Shown: positions 42,572 through 51,337 of the stretch, one piece after another
How positions within the stretch are numbered: the first letter of the stretch is position 1
Layout: each line of letters opens with the position of its first letter
From: Stentor roeselii
Lineage: Eukaryota; Ciliophora; Heterotrichea; Heterotrichida; Stentoridae
Direction of reading: 5' to 3'
NCBI GenBank assembly: GCA_006503475.1
Contig: RSEH01000054.1
Span: 1 to 64,000 of the forward strand
DNA length: 64,000 nt
Made by a program: the position numbers and the translations under genes
The notes under the pieces: generated by a model
Seen by the model: only the letters and a program-made list of their open reading frames with translations
Databases searched by the model: none
What the model was told of the DNA's origin: nothing

Positions 42572-43783
42572 ATGTCCAGAAACAAAACAAATAAACTCAA
42601 GGCTCTTGAAACTGAAGATGTTCAAGATCAACTTCATTCTCAAATCATTGAAATGAATGAACATCATGAAGCACTTGCTGAATACATCAATCTCTATAAT
42701 CAGCAAAATTTACAGCTTGAAGAACGAGAAAAAAAATTGGATGAACTTTCAAAAGCTATTGAAAAACAAATTGAACTTGTCAAAAGAGCTGAAATTTCTA
42801 TTGAGAAGAAGGAAAAACAATGTGAAATTGAAGAGGAGGAACTTGAAAGACTTTTGCAGGAACTTTCGGTTTATGAGTCTAGAGCTAATATTTTAAATCG
42901 ACCTTCTGATTTAGAAGTCATTCTTCAAGAAAGAGAGCAAAAACTTAATGTCCGTAAAAGTGCCTTAGAAGAAAGAAGACTCGAGTTACTCAAACGTGAA
43001 GAAAAAGCCCGGAAGGAAGGCGAGAGTATCCGCAAAGCGAAAGAAGAGTACCAATCCCAACTAGACGAACTGAAGTCATCAATCGAAAACAAAGACTCAA
43101 TCGCCCGTCTTCGGGCCCAGCTAATAATAAAAGAAAAAGAAGTAGAAGCCCTAGGAGAAGCTTGCCAACAAGAGCAACTCGAACTAGCCCGACTCGCAGA
43201 AGAAGTCCACAGCTCATCTCTTAAACTAGCTCAAGATAAAGACAACCTAGAAAAATGCAAAAAACAACTCGAAGATGAAGAAAAAGACTTAAAACTCCAA
43301 TGGGAACATTACAACTCTTTGCAAGAAAGTCTTAATATCGAAGAAGCCAAACTCAAAGAAGAAAAAGAAAAAGCTGAAAATGAACATGAAAGTCTTCTTG
43401 CGCAAATCAAAGACCTGAAGGAAAAAATCGCTAAGGCCGAACTTGAAGAAGCGGAACTTGAAGCTGAGGAAAAAATTCTTAAAGACAGAGAAGTCGAGGC
43501 TGAAATTCAAAGTGAAGACTTGTGGGCGAAGGAAGAAATGCTGAAAAAGGAAGAAGAGATGCTGAAAAAACAGGAAGAGTTGCTTAGGAAAAAACTTCAG
43601 GAAGCTGAACAGAAGGACTTGGGGCTTAGGATGAGGAGAGAGTTCGAAGGAGAACTTGAAATGAGGCTTCAGGGATTACTTATGAGCGAAGATATTTGGC
43701 ATAGGAAGAATTGGGAGGAACTTAGAGTTATTCAGGATTGCATGGAAAAATTAGATGATAAGGGAAAAACCAAAAAGAAATAA
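42572..43783 (+). CDS. Long coiled-coil protein, Glu/Lys-rich
   Basis: 403 residues, almost all one coiled coil. Dense heptads with Glu, Lys, Leu and Ala run from about residue 15 to 390, with only a short break near residue 105-112 (NILNRPSD). No other domain is present. The C-terminus is basic (KTKKK). It resembles structural rods of cilia or the cortex, but coiled coils give unreliable matches and I assign no family. It is divergent from the PH-domain gene and followed 108 nt later by BBS9 on the same strand. Confidence 0.82.
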   Translation: MSRNKTNKLKALETEDVQDQLHSQIIEMNEHHEALAEYINLYNQQNLQLEEREKKLDELSKAIEKQIELVKRAEISIEKKEKQCEIEEEELERLLQELSVYESRANILNRPSDLEVILQEREQKLNVRKSALEERRLELLKREEKARKEGESIRKAKEEYQSQLDELKSSIENKDSIARLRAQLIIKEKEVEALGEACQQEQLELARLAEEVHSSSLKLAQDKDNLEKCKKQLEDEEKDLKLQWEHYNSLQESLNIEEAKLKEEKEKAENEHESLLAQIKDLKEKIAKAELEEAELEAEEKILKDREVEAEIQSEDLWAKEEMLKKEEEMLKKQEELLRKKLQEAEQKDLGLRMRREFEGELEMRLQGLLMSEDIWHRKNWEELRVIQDCMEKLDDKGKTKKK

Positions 43784-43891
43784 GTTGTTTAGGTTTCATG
43801 TATTTAAATAGGATTTTTTTAAGATTTGATTGAAGTTATCTCTACACCCAAGCAAATCCTTCCAGTTTCCCTTCAATAAAAAAATCATAAA
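43784..43891 (+). promoter_or_regulatory. Intergenic spacer with a composition switch
   Basis: 108 bases between two plus-strand genes. The first half is T/G-rich (3' flank of the coiled-coil gene). The second half is A/C-rich (5' flank of BBS9) up to ATCATAAAATG. The change falls near 43842 and may mark the boundary between transcription units. Confidence 0.4.
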
Positions 43892-46180
43892 ATGTCAGCC
43901 TTCAGGATAAAAGAGTATTGGTCATGTCCATCAAGCGGAGGTGAAGAATACGACCTGAAATCCCTGACAATTCTATCCAACAAGACAATCCTAACAGGAA
44001 GCCTTCAAGGAACGATTCGAGGATACAAAGCATCTCGAGGTTCCTACTCTCCAGAAGACCTAATCTTCGAGTTACACCTTGAGTCGATTCTCCAAATAGA
44101 AGCCGGTTATTTTTCGCACACTTCATCTGAAACAATAGGAGTCCTTCATTCTCGGTCCTTCGAAGTATTCACTCTTCACTCATCCAGTTTAAGACAATGC
44201 CACGAACTAAAACTTCAAAGAAACGCTTTCAACTTCGCTTTCGGTAAATTCGGAAACTACAGCAACGAGGGTCGAGACTTTATCTGCATCCAGTCCTCAG
44301 ACGGTGCTTTGGGGTTTTACGAGCAAGAAAACTATCTCTTCGCTGTTCAACTTCCAAGCTTTTTAGTTCCAGGCCCGCTGGTTTATTGCAACTCGGTTGA
44401 CTGTTTTTTGATCTGCAACAGTAACATGCAACTGGAGGCTTATAAGTATTCAAGACTGAAAGAAGCCTCTGGAAGGTTTAAACAAGGCGCTGAGTGCAAC
44501 TTTGAATGTGAATGGAAAATTAATATCGGGGAATATGCTCAAGATATTCAGGTAAATAAAGGAAAAGGTGTTTGTGATGTTTATGTTTTAGGAGAACATT
44601 CTTTGTTTGGAATTAAATTAGGAGGACATTTAAAGATACAGAAGAAATTGGAATATGTTCCGAGTTGTATGACGGTTTTTCAGGAAGATATGGTTTTGAT
44701 TGGAAGTTTTTCTTCTCATTTGTTGCTTTATAAGGGGAGGAAGTTGCTTTGGGCTGCAAGGATGAACTCGATACCTGTTTATTTGAAAGTTGAGAATTTT
44801 GATATTAAGGGACTTGTGGTTAGTTTAGATGAGGCTGGAGTTGTTGAGGTCTCTTATTTGGGGACTAATCCTATGCCTTATACTGTTACCAGTGGAGGGA
44901 AACAATTGGATCCTGCTGAAGCTGATAGAGAATATCGCAAGATTTTAGCATCTTTGAATGACCCTTCGCAGCAGGAGCCTAGTGAAAGTATGAATATTCT
45001 TGTACAGCTGGATGAGGTCAAGTATGAGGATCATATTTATGAAGGATATGCTACTACTGAGTGGGGAGCAGTGGTAACCACCATAAAACTAGGTCTGAAA
45101 TTCTCAGGCGAAACCGCAAAAAACGTATGTATCCATGTATCAACTCCAGAAAACATCGAGTGCCTAGACTCCCCACTATTCATCCCTCTTCTAAAATCAA
45201 CGACTCCAGCAGTGACAACATTAAAATTCCTAACAAAGCCAGATCTTCCAAGCAATTCCCTAACCTGCCAAATAAACCTAACCTATTCAATCTCCGAGAT
45301 GCCTCGAACAGCAACATCAAGTTTCGAGTTGCCTTTTTTCCAGGGTTGTTACCAAACCAAACTACAAAAAGACGCAGATTACAAAATAACTCTTTCAATA
45401 AAAGACCCAATAAGTGGTCTTTCCGAGATCTTTCCAGATTTTAACCTAGAAACTCCAAATGCTTTAAGTGTGAAGTACTTTGATGAAAGTCACTGCACTG
45501 CGATTTTAGGAAAATCAGGAGAACGATGTCGTCTTCAAGCATCTTCTTTCCATGCTTTATGGCTTCTTACAAGTCAAATTGTAAATCGCCTCGCAAAAGA
45601 CAACCTTTCCTATGACGACGCTCTTCCTCTTCAAGACTTTTTCGCTGTGATCGACAAGCATTTTGAATCACGGAAAAATGTGAAGAACTGCGAAGATGAA
45701 CTTGCGAAGTTAACTGAACAATACACTGCAATTCAAAAAAGACTTCTGGTAAGGTTCAAGGATAAGAACCCTGCACCATTGAACAACCTTGACTATTTAC
45801 TTCAACTTGTCCATTCCCAAGTTGCTGCAGCTGCTGATAACCTTGAAGTGACTCAGCAGGAACTGATGGTCGCTGCACAGCAGCTAAGCTGCTGTGTTTC
45901 TTTAATTTTAGAGCTTTTAAGACTCAGGTTTTCTTTGGATGATAAAAACTTCGAGATTTTGAGGAATGTGATGAGTCCTCATGTGCAGAACTACGACAGT
46001 GGCTGGGAAGAGTCAACCAACTCCGCACTTACTTTTTTGTTGAGAACGAAACTGGCGAAAAGTGCGAAGGAAACAACAGCAGCTCAAACTGACCTGGCTT
46101 TTCCTCAGTCTACAGAAAAACTGAAGAAACATATCACGATAGTCTTTGATAGAATTTCGAAAGGGTCGAGAGTTGCCTAA
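43892..46180 (+). CDS. BBS9: BBSome subunit BBS9 (PTHB1)
   Basis: 762 residues (human protein about 887). The N-terminal half is the BBS9 beta-propeller. Diagnostic stretches include YWSCPSSGGEEYD at the start, the GSLQGTIRGY strand, VLHSRSFEVF, FGKFGNYSNEGRDFICIQS, LNIGE-like KINIGEYAQDI, KLEYVPSCM and VVSLDEAGVVEVSYLGTNP. Residues about 385-520 match the following GAE-like beta-sandwich, and the remainder is helical. BBS9 is a core subunit of the BBSome coat that moves membrane proteins through cilia. The stop is 12 nt from the convergent condensin gene. Synonymous base choice flips sharply near 45060 in mid-gene. Confidence 0.93.
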   Translation: MSAFRIKEYWSCPSSGGEEYDLKSLTILSNKTILTGSLQGTIRGYKASRGSYSPEDLIFELHLESILQIEAGYFSHTSSETIGVLHSRSFEVFTLHSSSLRQCHELKLQRNAFNFAFGKFGNYSNEGRDFICIQSSDGALGFYEQENYLFAVQLPSFLVPGPLVYCNSVDCFLICNSNMQLEAYKYSRLKEASGRFKQGAECNFECEWKINIGEYAQDIQVNKGKGVCDVYVLGEHSLFGIKLGGHLKIQKKLEYVPSCMTVFQEDMVLIGSFSSHLLLYKGRKLLWAARMNSIPVYLKVENFDIKGLVVSLDEAGVVEVSYLGTNPMPYTVTSGGKQLDPAEADREYRKILASLNDPSQQEPSESMNILVQLDEVKYEDHIYEGYATTEWGAVVTTIKLGLKFSGETAKNVCIHVSTPENIECLDSPLFIPLLKSTTPAVTTLKFLTKPDLPSNSLTCQINLTYSISEMPRTATSSFELPFFQGCYQTKLQKDADYKITLSIKDPISGLSEIFPDFNLETPNALSVKYFDESHCTAILGKSGERCRLQASSFHALWLLTSQIVNRLAKDNLSYDDALPLQDFFAVIDKHFESRKNVKNCEDELAKLTEQYTAIQKRLLVRFKDKNPAPLNNLDYLLQLVHSQVAAAADNLEVTQQELMVAAQQLSCCVSLILELLRLRFSLDDKNFEILRNVMSPHVQNYDSGWEESTNSALTFLLRTKLAKSAKETTAAQTDLAFPQSTEKLKKHITIVFDRISKGSRVA

Positions 46181-46192
46181 TTTTATTAAGTT

Positions 46193-49100
46193 TTAACATC
46201 GTCCTTTTCGTTTCTTGACAACTTCACCTTCTCCACGAACAGCAGCTTCGAATTCATCGATAATGGTTTTATTTTCAGTTCTCCAGGTTTTTTTACATTT
46301 TATGGCGATTTCGGAGAAAAAGGACTGCAGGGTGTTGTCTTCGAGGATTTTACTTTGCCACCAACTGACATTGTCCATTAACTTCCTTAAAGCCTTTTCA
46401 TTTACTGGAAGTCTGGTCAAGCAGTACCCGAGTTGAAGACATTCTTCTTTGTTTGAGTCTTTAAACTTTGTGGAAATTCTGTCAAATAGTCCCTCTCCTT
46501 GCCTCTCTTTGTTGATATAGGAGAAAATCATATCAGCGATGGATTTGAACTCATTAAGTGAAAGTTTCATCTTGAGTAAGTTGCTGAGACTATCAGGGAT
46601 CATATTAAAGATGTCGTTTGGGCTTTTCTGGTTAAGTTCTTCTATGAAAACAGTGACTACTCCTCGTAAGTCCTTGTCTAGAAAGCACTTCAAAATATTT
46701 GCCATCAAACCTTTCATCTTTAGCATGTCATTCAACACCAGATGTGAAATTATCAGAAGAGCCTTCTTTCGAACTATCAACACTGGATCTGCCAGCAGGT
46801 CAAACAGACTAGAAGAGTACCTTTCAAGGATATTTGGGTGACGCATGACCAGGTCACCCAACCCAACAACCGCATTACTTCGAATACTGAAATTTTCATG
46901 CTTCGCAGCGATTTTCAGCAGTGACTCAAGGTTATCTTCACATATCTTCGGGTTGATACACATGAACTTAGCAAGACTAATCACAAGAGTCTTCTGCAAG
47001 ATCTCAGTTTTTACCTCATCAATTTTATGAACAAGTTTCAAAACAATAGGAGTAAAATGTGATAAAAGTCCTTCAAACACAATATTTTCCTGAGCAAGTT
47101 TCAGTTCTTTCAGCTCAATTTCAAGCTGAGCAGCTTTTCCTCCATTAATCTCATCAAGTTCATCCGTATTTTTCTGGTCCTCCGCCTGTTTTTTTTTATA
47201 TTCATTTGCTATTTTCTCGCCAAAAACAACGACTTTCATGGCGACTTCTCCTCCGATAAAGATAGCTTTTGCCAAGTCGAACTCAAGACTATTTCCATCC
47301 GTTAAAATTTTAAGTGCCTTGATAGCAAGAGCCTTGAGTACAACAAGTGGATTTTCCGAGAGGTCGGCAGCAGTGCGAATGAGTTGTTCAGCGACTGGGA
47401 ACCATCCGCTATTCTTGATTTCAAAGAGATGGCCAATAGCGCGACATATGAAATTATCAGTTTTTTCGCCTTGATGTTCGAGGTTCTGCACTATTCTCAA
47501 TGTTTCACGAAAAACTGCCCAATTATGAGAAAGGGTCAATCCTCGCGCGCTAAGTGAATCAAAACGTTTTTCAAGAAAGGACTTTTCAGAGGAAAGTGAC
47601 ATGAAACGAAGAAGACAAGCTGAAGGGTAAGACTCTTCTTGTTTGAACTTCTGCCAGATCTTATCACGGATCCCTGAAGGGATCATGTTGTGAGTGAACA
47701 ACTCAGCGAATACACTTTCAAGACTTGTAAGTTGCCCAACGTTTAAAGTTTCGATCATTTTACAGATTTTTAAAAGACTTTCTTCTTCTGTGTTAAATTT
47801 TCGGTTGAGGTAAACGTTGAATATTGAATCGATTATTTTTTTACGAACTGAGGAGTCGGAATTGCATGCAAGGCTTAACATTGAAGAAACTGCTTCGTTT
47901 GTCTCGCAGATTCCTCGAATGCTGCATGCGACTAGCACGTCGATTGAACCTAGAACGTCGGAATTGTTTTTGGATTTTAAGAGTTCGATCAGGATTTTTA
48001 TTGAGTTTTGGAAAATGCGGATCATTTGGGAGTAACTTTCGAGGTAACTGATGATTACACTTTTTTTTATTATTTCTTGCTGGATGTTTTCTCTGTCCAT
48101 TCCGACGGTGCTTTCATCGAAATTTCCTTCTAAGGCTTGTTCGAAAGATGTTTTTTGATTTTGATGATTGTTGAGTTTCTCGTCGATTGATTCTTTACTT
48201 TCTATTTTTACATCCCCGTCCATTAAGGCATTTTGATAGACTAGACTTTCCATTAGTGCAGTCGCTTTACGCCTGGCATGTGCTGTGCAGTCTAAAAGTC
48301 TAGAAGAGGCGATAATTAAAGTCTTCAAAAACCATTCACGGGGTAATAGCGAGTCTTTTAACAAGGTATGAAAACATTCCAAGACCTTTGCACGACAGAA
48401 GCTTGACTTGTCCATGATCCTTGATTTGAGGATATCGAGTAGTTGTTCTCGATAATTGGTGTAAGTGTCTCTTTCAACAGACTGCTCCTTGTCCTTATTG
48501 ATAATAAAGCTTAAAATTTCACTGATTGCGACGACTACTGAATTGCGAAGTGAGTAAGACTCACAGTTCAGCAAGTTGACAATAATCGAAACATTAAGAA
48601 GCATTTCTTTAGGCATCTTTCCAGAGAGTCTTTCAATGAAACTTCCAACGTTTTTTATTCCTTGAGTCTCAGAAGCCTGATCATTCGCTAAAATGCCTTC
48701 ACTTAAAGCAGCTAAAAAGTCATTCAACAAGCTCGGCTCACTTTTTACAATGTTAACCAAAGGCTTAACACACTTGTCATTATCTCCAAACAACAAATTT
48801 ATAGACTTCGCCCTCCACCCTTCCCAGACTTCAGGCTTATCAAGTTCTTTCACCCACTTGATAACATCACAAAGATAGTCCTCGTTTCCTTTCTCCACCT
48901 CAGCCAAAACGATTTGAATGATGATGTCAAGCAACCTTTGCTCAGGTTTATCTGGCGCGTAAAGTTTTTTTAAGATTGGTAAAGAGTCTGAAATGACTTC
49001 CATTGTTTTTTCTGCGACGAAAGTTTTCAATCGAGTGAAAATTCCTAGCAAAAGAACGAGGTACCTTTTGTAGGCTTCTAAAAACTCTTCTGGTTGAGAT

Positions 49101-49405
49101 ATGTCGATTTGGGATATCTTTAAAAGGCTTAGATATGAACTTTTTATGATTTCTGATACCCTCTTCGCGTGGTCTGGCTTCAACTTGTCGATTATTTGAA
49201 TGAATGAGTAAAGCATGTCGAAACATGATGAGATTTCTAAACATTTTCTTTCGGAACCGAATAAATGGTCGACTATTTTATCGAGTTGCTTTGAGTAACG
49301 CTTTTCGTCCCAGCTGTCGTCGATTGTGAGCTCTTGGACCCAGTATCGGTTGTCTGCCGGCTGCTCCTGTAAACTTTCAAATTTCAGAGGAAGGACAAAT
49401 TCCAT
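46193..49405 (-). CDS. NCAPD2: Condensin complex subunit D2 (Cnd1 family)
   Basis: 1070 residues of HEAT-like helical repeats (animal proteins about 1400). The C-terminal third carries the Cnd1 signature: RSNAVVGLGDLVMRHPNILE, DPVLIVRKKALLIISHLVLN, DMLKMKGLM, EELNQKSPNDIFNMIPDSLS and YINKERQGEGLFDR. These are followed by LGYCLTRLPVNEKALRKLMD and IIDEFEAAVRG and a basic end (KKRKGRC). Together with SMC2, SMC4 and the other non-SMC subunits it compacts mitotic chromosomes. In a ciliate it would act on micronuclear chromosomes and possibly in the amitotic macronucleus; that is inference. The start sits in GTATAAATAAATGG. Confidence 0.93.
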   Translation of the reverse strand: MEFVLPLKFESLQEQPADNRYWVQELTIDDSWDEKRYSKQLDKIVDHLFGSERKCLEISSCFDMLYSFIQIIDKLKPDHAKRVSEIIKSSYLSLLKISQIDISQPEEFLEAYKRYLVLLLGIFTRLKTFVAEKTMEVISDSLPILKKLYAPDKPEQRLLDIIIQIVLAEVEKGNEDYLCDVIKWVKELDKPEVWEGWRAKSINLLFGDNDKCVKPLVNIVKSEPSLLNDFLAALSEGILANDQASETQGIKNVGSFIERLSGKMPKEMLLNVSIIVNLLNCESYSLRNSVVVAISEILSFIINKDKEQSVERDTYTNYREQLLDILKSRIMDKSSFCRAKVLECFHTLLKDSLLPREWFLKTLIIASSRLLDCTAHARRKATALMESLVYQNALMDGDVKIESKESIDEKLNNHQNQKTSFEQALEGNFDESTVGMDRENIQQEIIKKSVIISYLESYSQMIRIFQNSIKILIELLKSKNNSDVLGSIDVLVACSIRGICETNEAVSSMLSLACNSDSSVRKKIIDSIFNVYLNRKFNTEEESLLKICKMIETLNVGQLTSLESVFAELFTHNMIPSGIRDKIWQKFKQEESYPSACLLRFMSLSSEKSFLEKRFDSLSARGLTLSHNWAVFRETLRIVQNLEHQGEKTDNFICRAIGHLFEIKNSGWFPVAEQLIRTAADLSENPLVVLKALAIKALKILTDGNSLEFDLAKAIFIGGEVAMKVVVFGEKIANEYKKKQAEDQKNTDELDEINGGKAAQLEIELKELKLAQENIVFEGLLSHFTPIVLKLVHKIDEVKTEILQKTLVISLAKFMCINPKICEDNLESLLKIAAKHENFSIRSNAVVGLGDLVMRHPNILERYSSSLFDLLADPVLIVRKKALLIISHLVLNDMLKMKGLMANILKCFLDKDLRGVVTVFIEELNQKSPNDIFNMIPDSLSNLLKMKLSLNEFKSIADMIFSYINKERQGEGLFDRISTKFKDSNKEECLQLGYCLTRLPVNEKALRKLMDNVSWWQSKILEDNTLQSFFSEIAIKCKKTWRTENKTIIDEFEAAVRGEGEVVKKRKGRC

Positions 49406-49809
49406 TTATTTATACCGGGAATTGGGGGTTTTTTAGGTTTAATATTTTATTGTTTTGATTTAATGCTATTGTTTTGATCAAGACTATGGGTTTAAGTCAC
49501 TCGGAAGTTTATGGTGAGTGGTTAGTAATGGATGTTGTAAATCTCTATCGAATTTGAAAGGATTTTTTATGGTTTCTGAATGTTTGCAGTTTCGGAGAAT
49601 TCAAGTGCAGTCATATCGATTTAATTATTATCGTGAAGGATGAATAGTTGTTTTTTCACGATTAAAGCCCTGAGTACCATCCAAGATAAAAATCATTAAA
49701 TTCTCCAAACTTCTAGAAAATTCTCTAAAAACATCACTTCAACATCTCAAAAACAATTCAACATCTAAAAATCCTCTAATCCACCAGACTGAATTAACTT
49801 CTAATCTAT
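49406..49809. other. Intergenic region
   Basis: 404 bases between two minus-strand genes. The plus strand is T/G-rich to about 49680 (5' flank of the condensin gene) and A/C-rich from about 49690 (3' flank of the small membrane protein). No gene, tRNA or repeat seen. Confidence 0.6.
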
Positions 49810-50307
49810 TTATTCCTTCTTCTTTCTTTGCCAAGCCGTTTTTCCTTTATAAGCTTCAGGAGCAGGTGTTTGACCTTTGGCCGGTGTTTCAGCAGTACCA
49901 CAAGTCATCCAAAGTCCAGCAACAATGACAAGATTCAACAAAAAATTATAAAAGTTCAAATTATATTCGCCAGGGTCAGTTTGAAGAATCGGTGTATGAA
50001 TAACAATGCAGAACGACAGATAAAGCAATGTCAACAGATAAACCCCAAGCTTAGAATTGAAAAGTACCAGCAAATTCCCTAAAATCAACAACACCCCAGT
50101 TAAAGTAATTAACTCACTCGAGTAATTCGCGACCATGACAGGAGCCAAAGGAAGCCCAATGCCAAATTCCTTACTTTTCGCAAAAAACTTGCTATACCCC
50201 GAAATAAGAAGCTTTTCCGAATGAACCGGGTCAACAAGTTTAACAATTCCAGCTAAAAACCCTCCAAATAGCAACAAAAACTTGCCCAAAACTCTCTTGA
50301 AAGCCAT
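49810..50307 (-). CDS. Small four-span membrane protein, DoxX/TMEM35-like
   Basis: 165 residues with four hydrophobic spans (VLGKFLLLFGGFLAGIVKLV; LITLTGVLLILGNLLVLF; LGVYLLTLLYLSFCIVIH; FYNFLLNLVIVAGLW). The first span with G-x-x-K-L and the overall size fit the DoxX superfamily (TMEM35, SURF4-like). The C-terminus ends KKKE, which fits a KKxx ER-retrieval signal. An ER membrane location is therefore plausible, but the exact function is unknown. The start sits in ACTATAAATGG. It is followed 57 nt away (upstream on its strand) by the 14-3-3 gene in the same direction. Confidence 0.75.
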   Translation of the reverse strand: MAFKRVLGKFLLLFGGFLAGIVKLVDPVHSEKLLISGYSKFFAKSKEFGIGLPLAPVMVANYSSELITLTGVLLILGNLLVLFNSKLGVYLLTLLYLSFCIVIHTPILQTDPGEYNLNFYNFLLNLVIVAGLWMTCGTAETPAKGQTPAPEAYKGKTAWQRKKKE

Positions 50308-50364
50308 TTATAGTCCAGCCGAAATCATTCAAGTATTTTCTATCTATCCTTATCCTAAACTTTA

Positions 50365-51111
50365 TTAATTTTCCTCTCCTTCCGATGTCCACAACGAAAT
50401 ATTATCTCTAATGAGCTGAAGAATCATAGTGGACTCTTTGTAGGCCTGCTCGTCAGTCAAATTTTCTAAATTCGCGATTCCTTCATCAAAGGCTTTCTGA
50501 GCGATCGCGATTGCAGCGCTGTGCTGTCCAAGAATCTCGTAGTTAAAGACTGAATAGTTTAAAGCAAGGCCGATACGGCTGGGATGAGTGCTGTCCAAAG
50601 CGCCTTCTGCTACTGTCAGGGCTTGTTGGTAGTTTTCTTGGGCACTTTTCGAGCTTTCTTCCTTATACTGTCCTTGAGCAAACTCACAAATGTACCTGTA
50701 GTAGTCTCCCTTCATTTTAATGAAAAAGACTTTTCCTTCGTCACTAGAAACCTTTGGCAGGAGTTCTGAGTCGATGATTCGCAGGATTTCTCTGCAGAAA
50801 CTTCGAAGTTCGCCTTCGACTTTTTCTTTGTAGGAGGCTGCTCGGCCCTTGTTTTCTTCATTTCCTCGTCTGCCCTCCTTAGACTCAATAGAACTCAACA
50901 CTCGCCAAGCGGTTCTTCGGTTGCCAACAACGTTTTTGAAGGCGACAGAGAGGATATTTCGCTCGTCGTCGGTGAACTCAGATGAGCACTTCGAAATAAA
51001 GTGTCGAACATACTCTATCATTTCGTCATACCGCTCGCACTGCTCGGCTAAACGACTGAGTAGAAGGAGCTCCTCCTTTGACAGGTTACTTATGTTGTCG
51101 AGTTTACCCAT
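50365..51111 (-). CDS. 14-3-3 phosphoprotein-binding adaptor
   Basis: 248 residues, the usual family length. Hallmarks are ARLAEQ-like SRLAEQCERYDEM, the first phosphate-binding basic pair within LSVAFKNVVGNRRTAWRVLS, the second within MKGDYYRYICEF, and HPSRIGLALNYSVFNYEIL. The C-terminus has LIRDNISLWTS. 14-3-3 dimers bind phosphoserine or phosphothreonine motifs in many signalling partners. The insertion around residues 80-95 (EGRRGNEENKG) is typical in position. The start sits in CTTATAAATGG. Confidence 0.97.
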   Translation of the reverse strand: MGKLDNISNLSKEELLLLSRLAEQCERYDEMIEYVRHFISKCSSEFTDDERNILSVAFKNVVGNRRTAWRVLSSIESKEGRRGNEENKGRAASYKEKVEGELRSFCREILRIIDSELLPKVSSDEGKVFFIKMKGDYYRYICEFAQGQYKEESSKSAQENYQQALTVAEGALDSTHPSRIGLALNYSVFNYEILGQHSAAIAIAQKAFDEGIANLENLTDEQAYKESTMILQLIRDNISLWTSEGEEN

Positions 51112-51337
51112 TTATAAGGGATTTAATGGATAGGAGAAACGAGCAGGACCTTAGAGGATTTCTTTAAGTTGAAAGAGTTTTCAAGAGTTTTTCTTGGTTT
51201 TCTGAATATTCTAGAAGATTTCGAATAAGAAAGGAGGATTTTTCTGGAAGTTGTTGAGTTTTAAGTGATTTTTTAGAAGTTTGTGGGTTTTGGGGAAGAT
51301 TTAATAAGAAATGTTTACAATTAACTAGGGTACGGAG

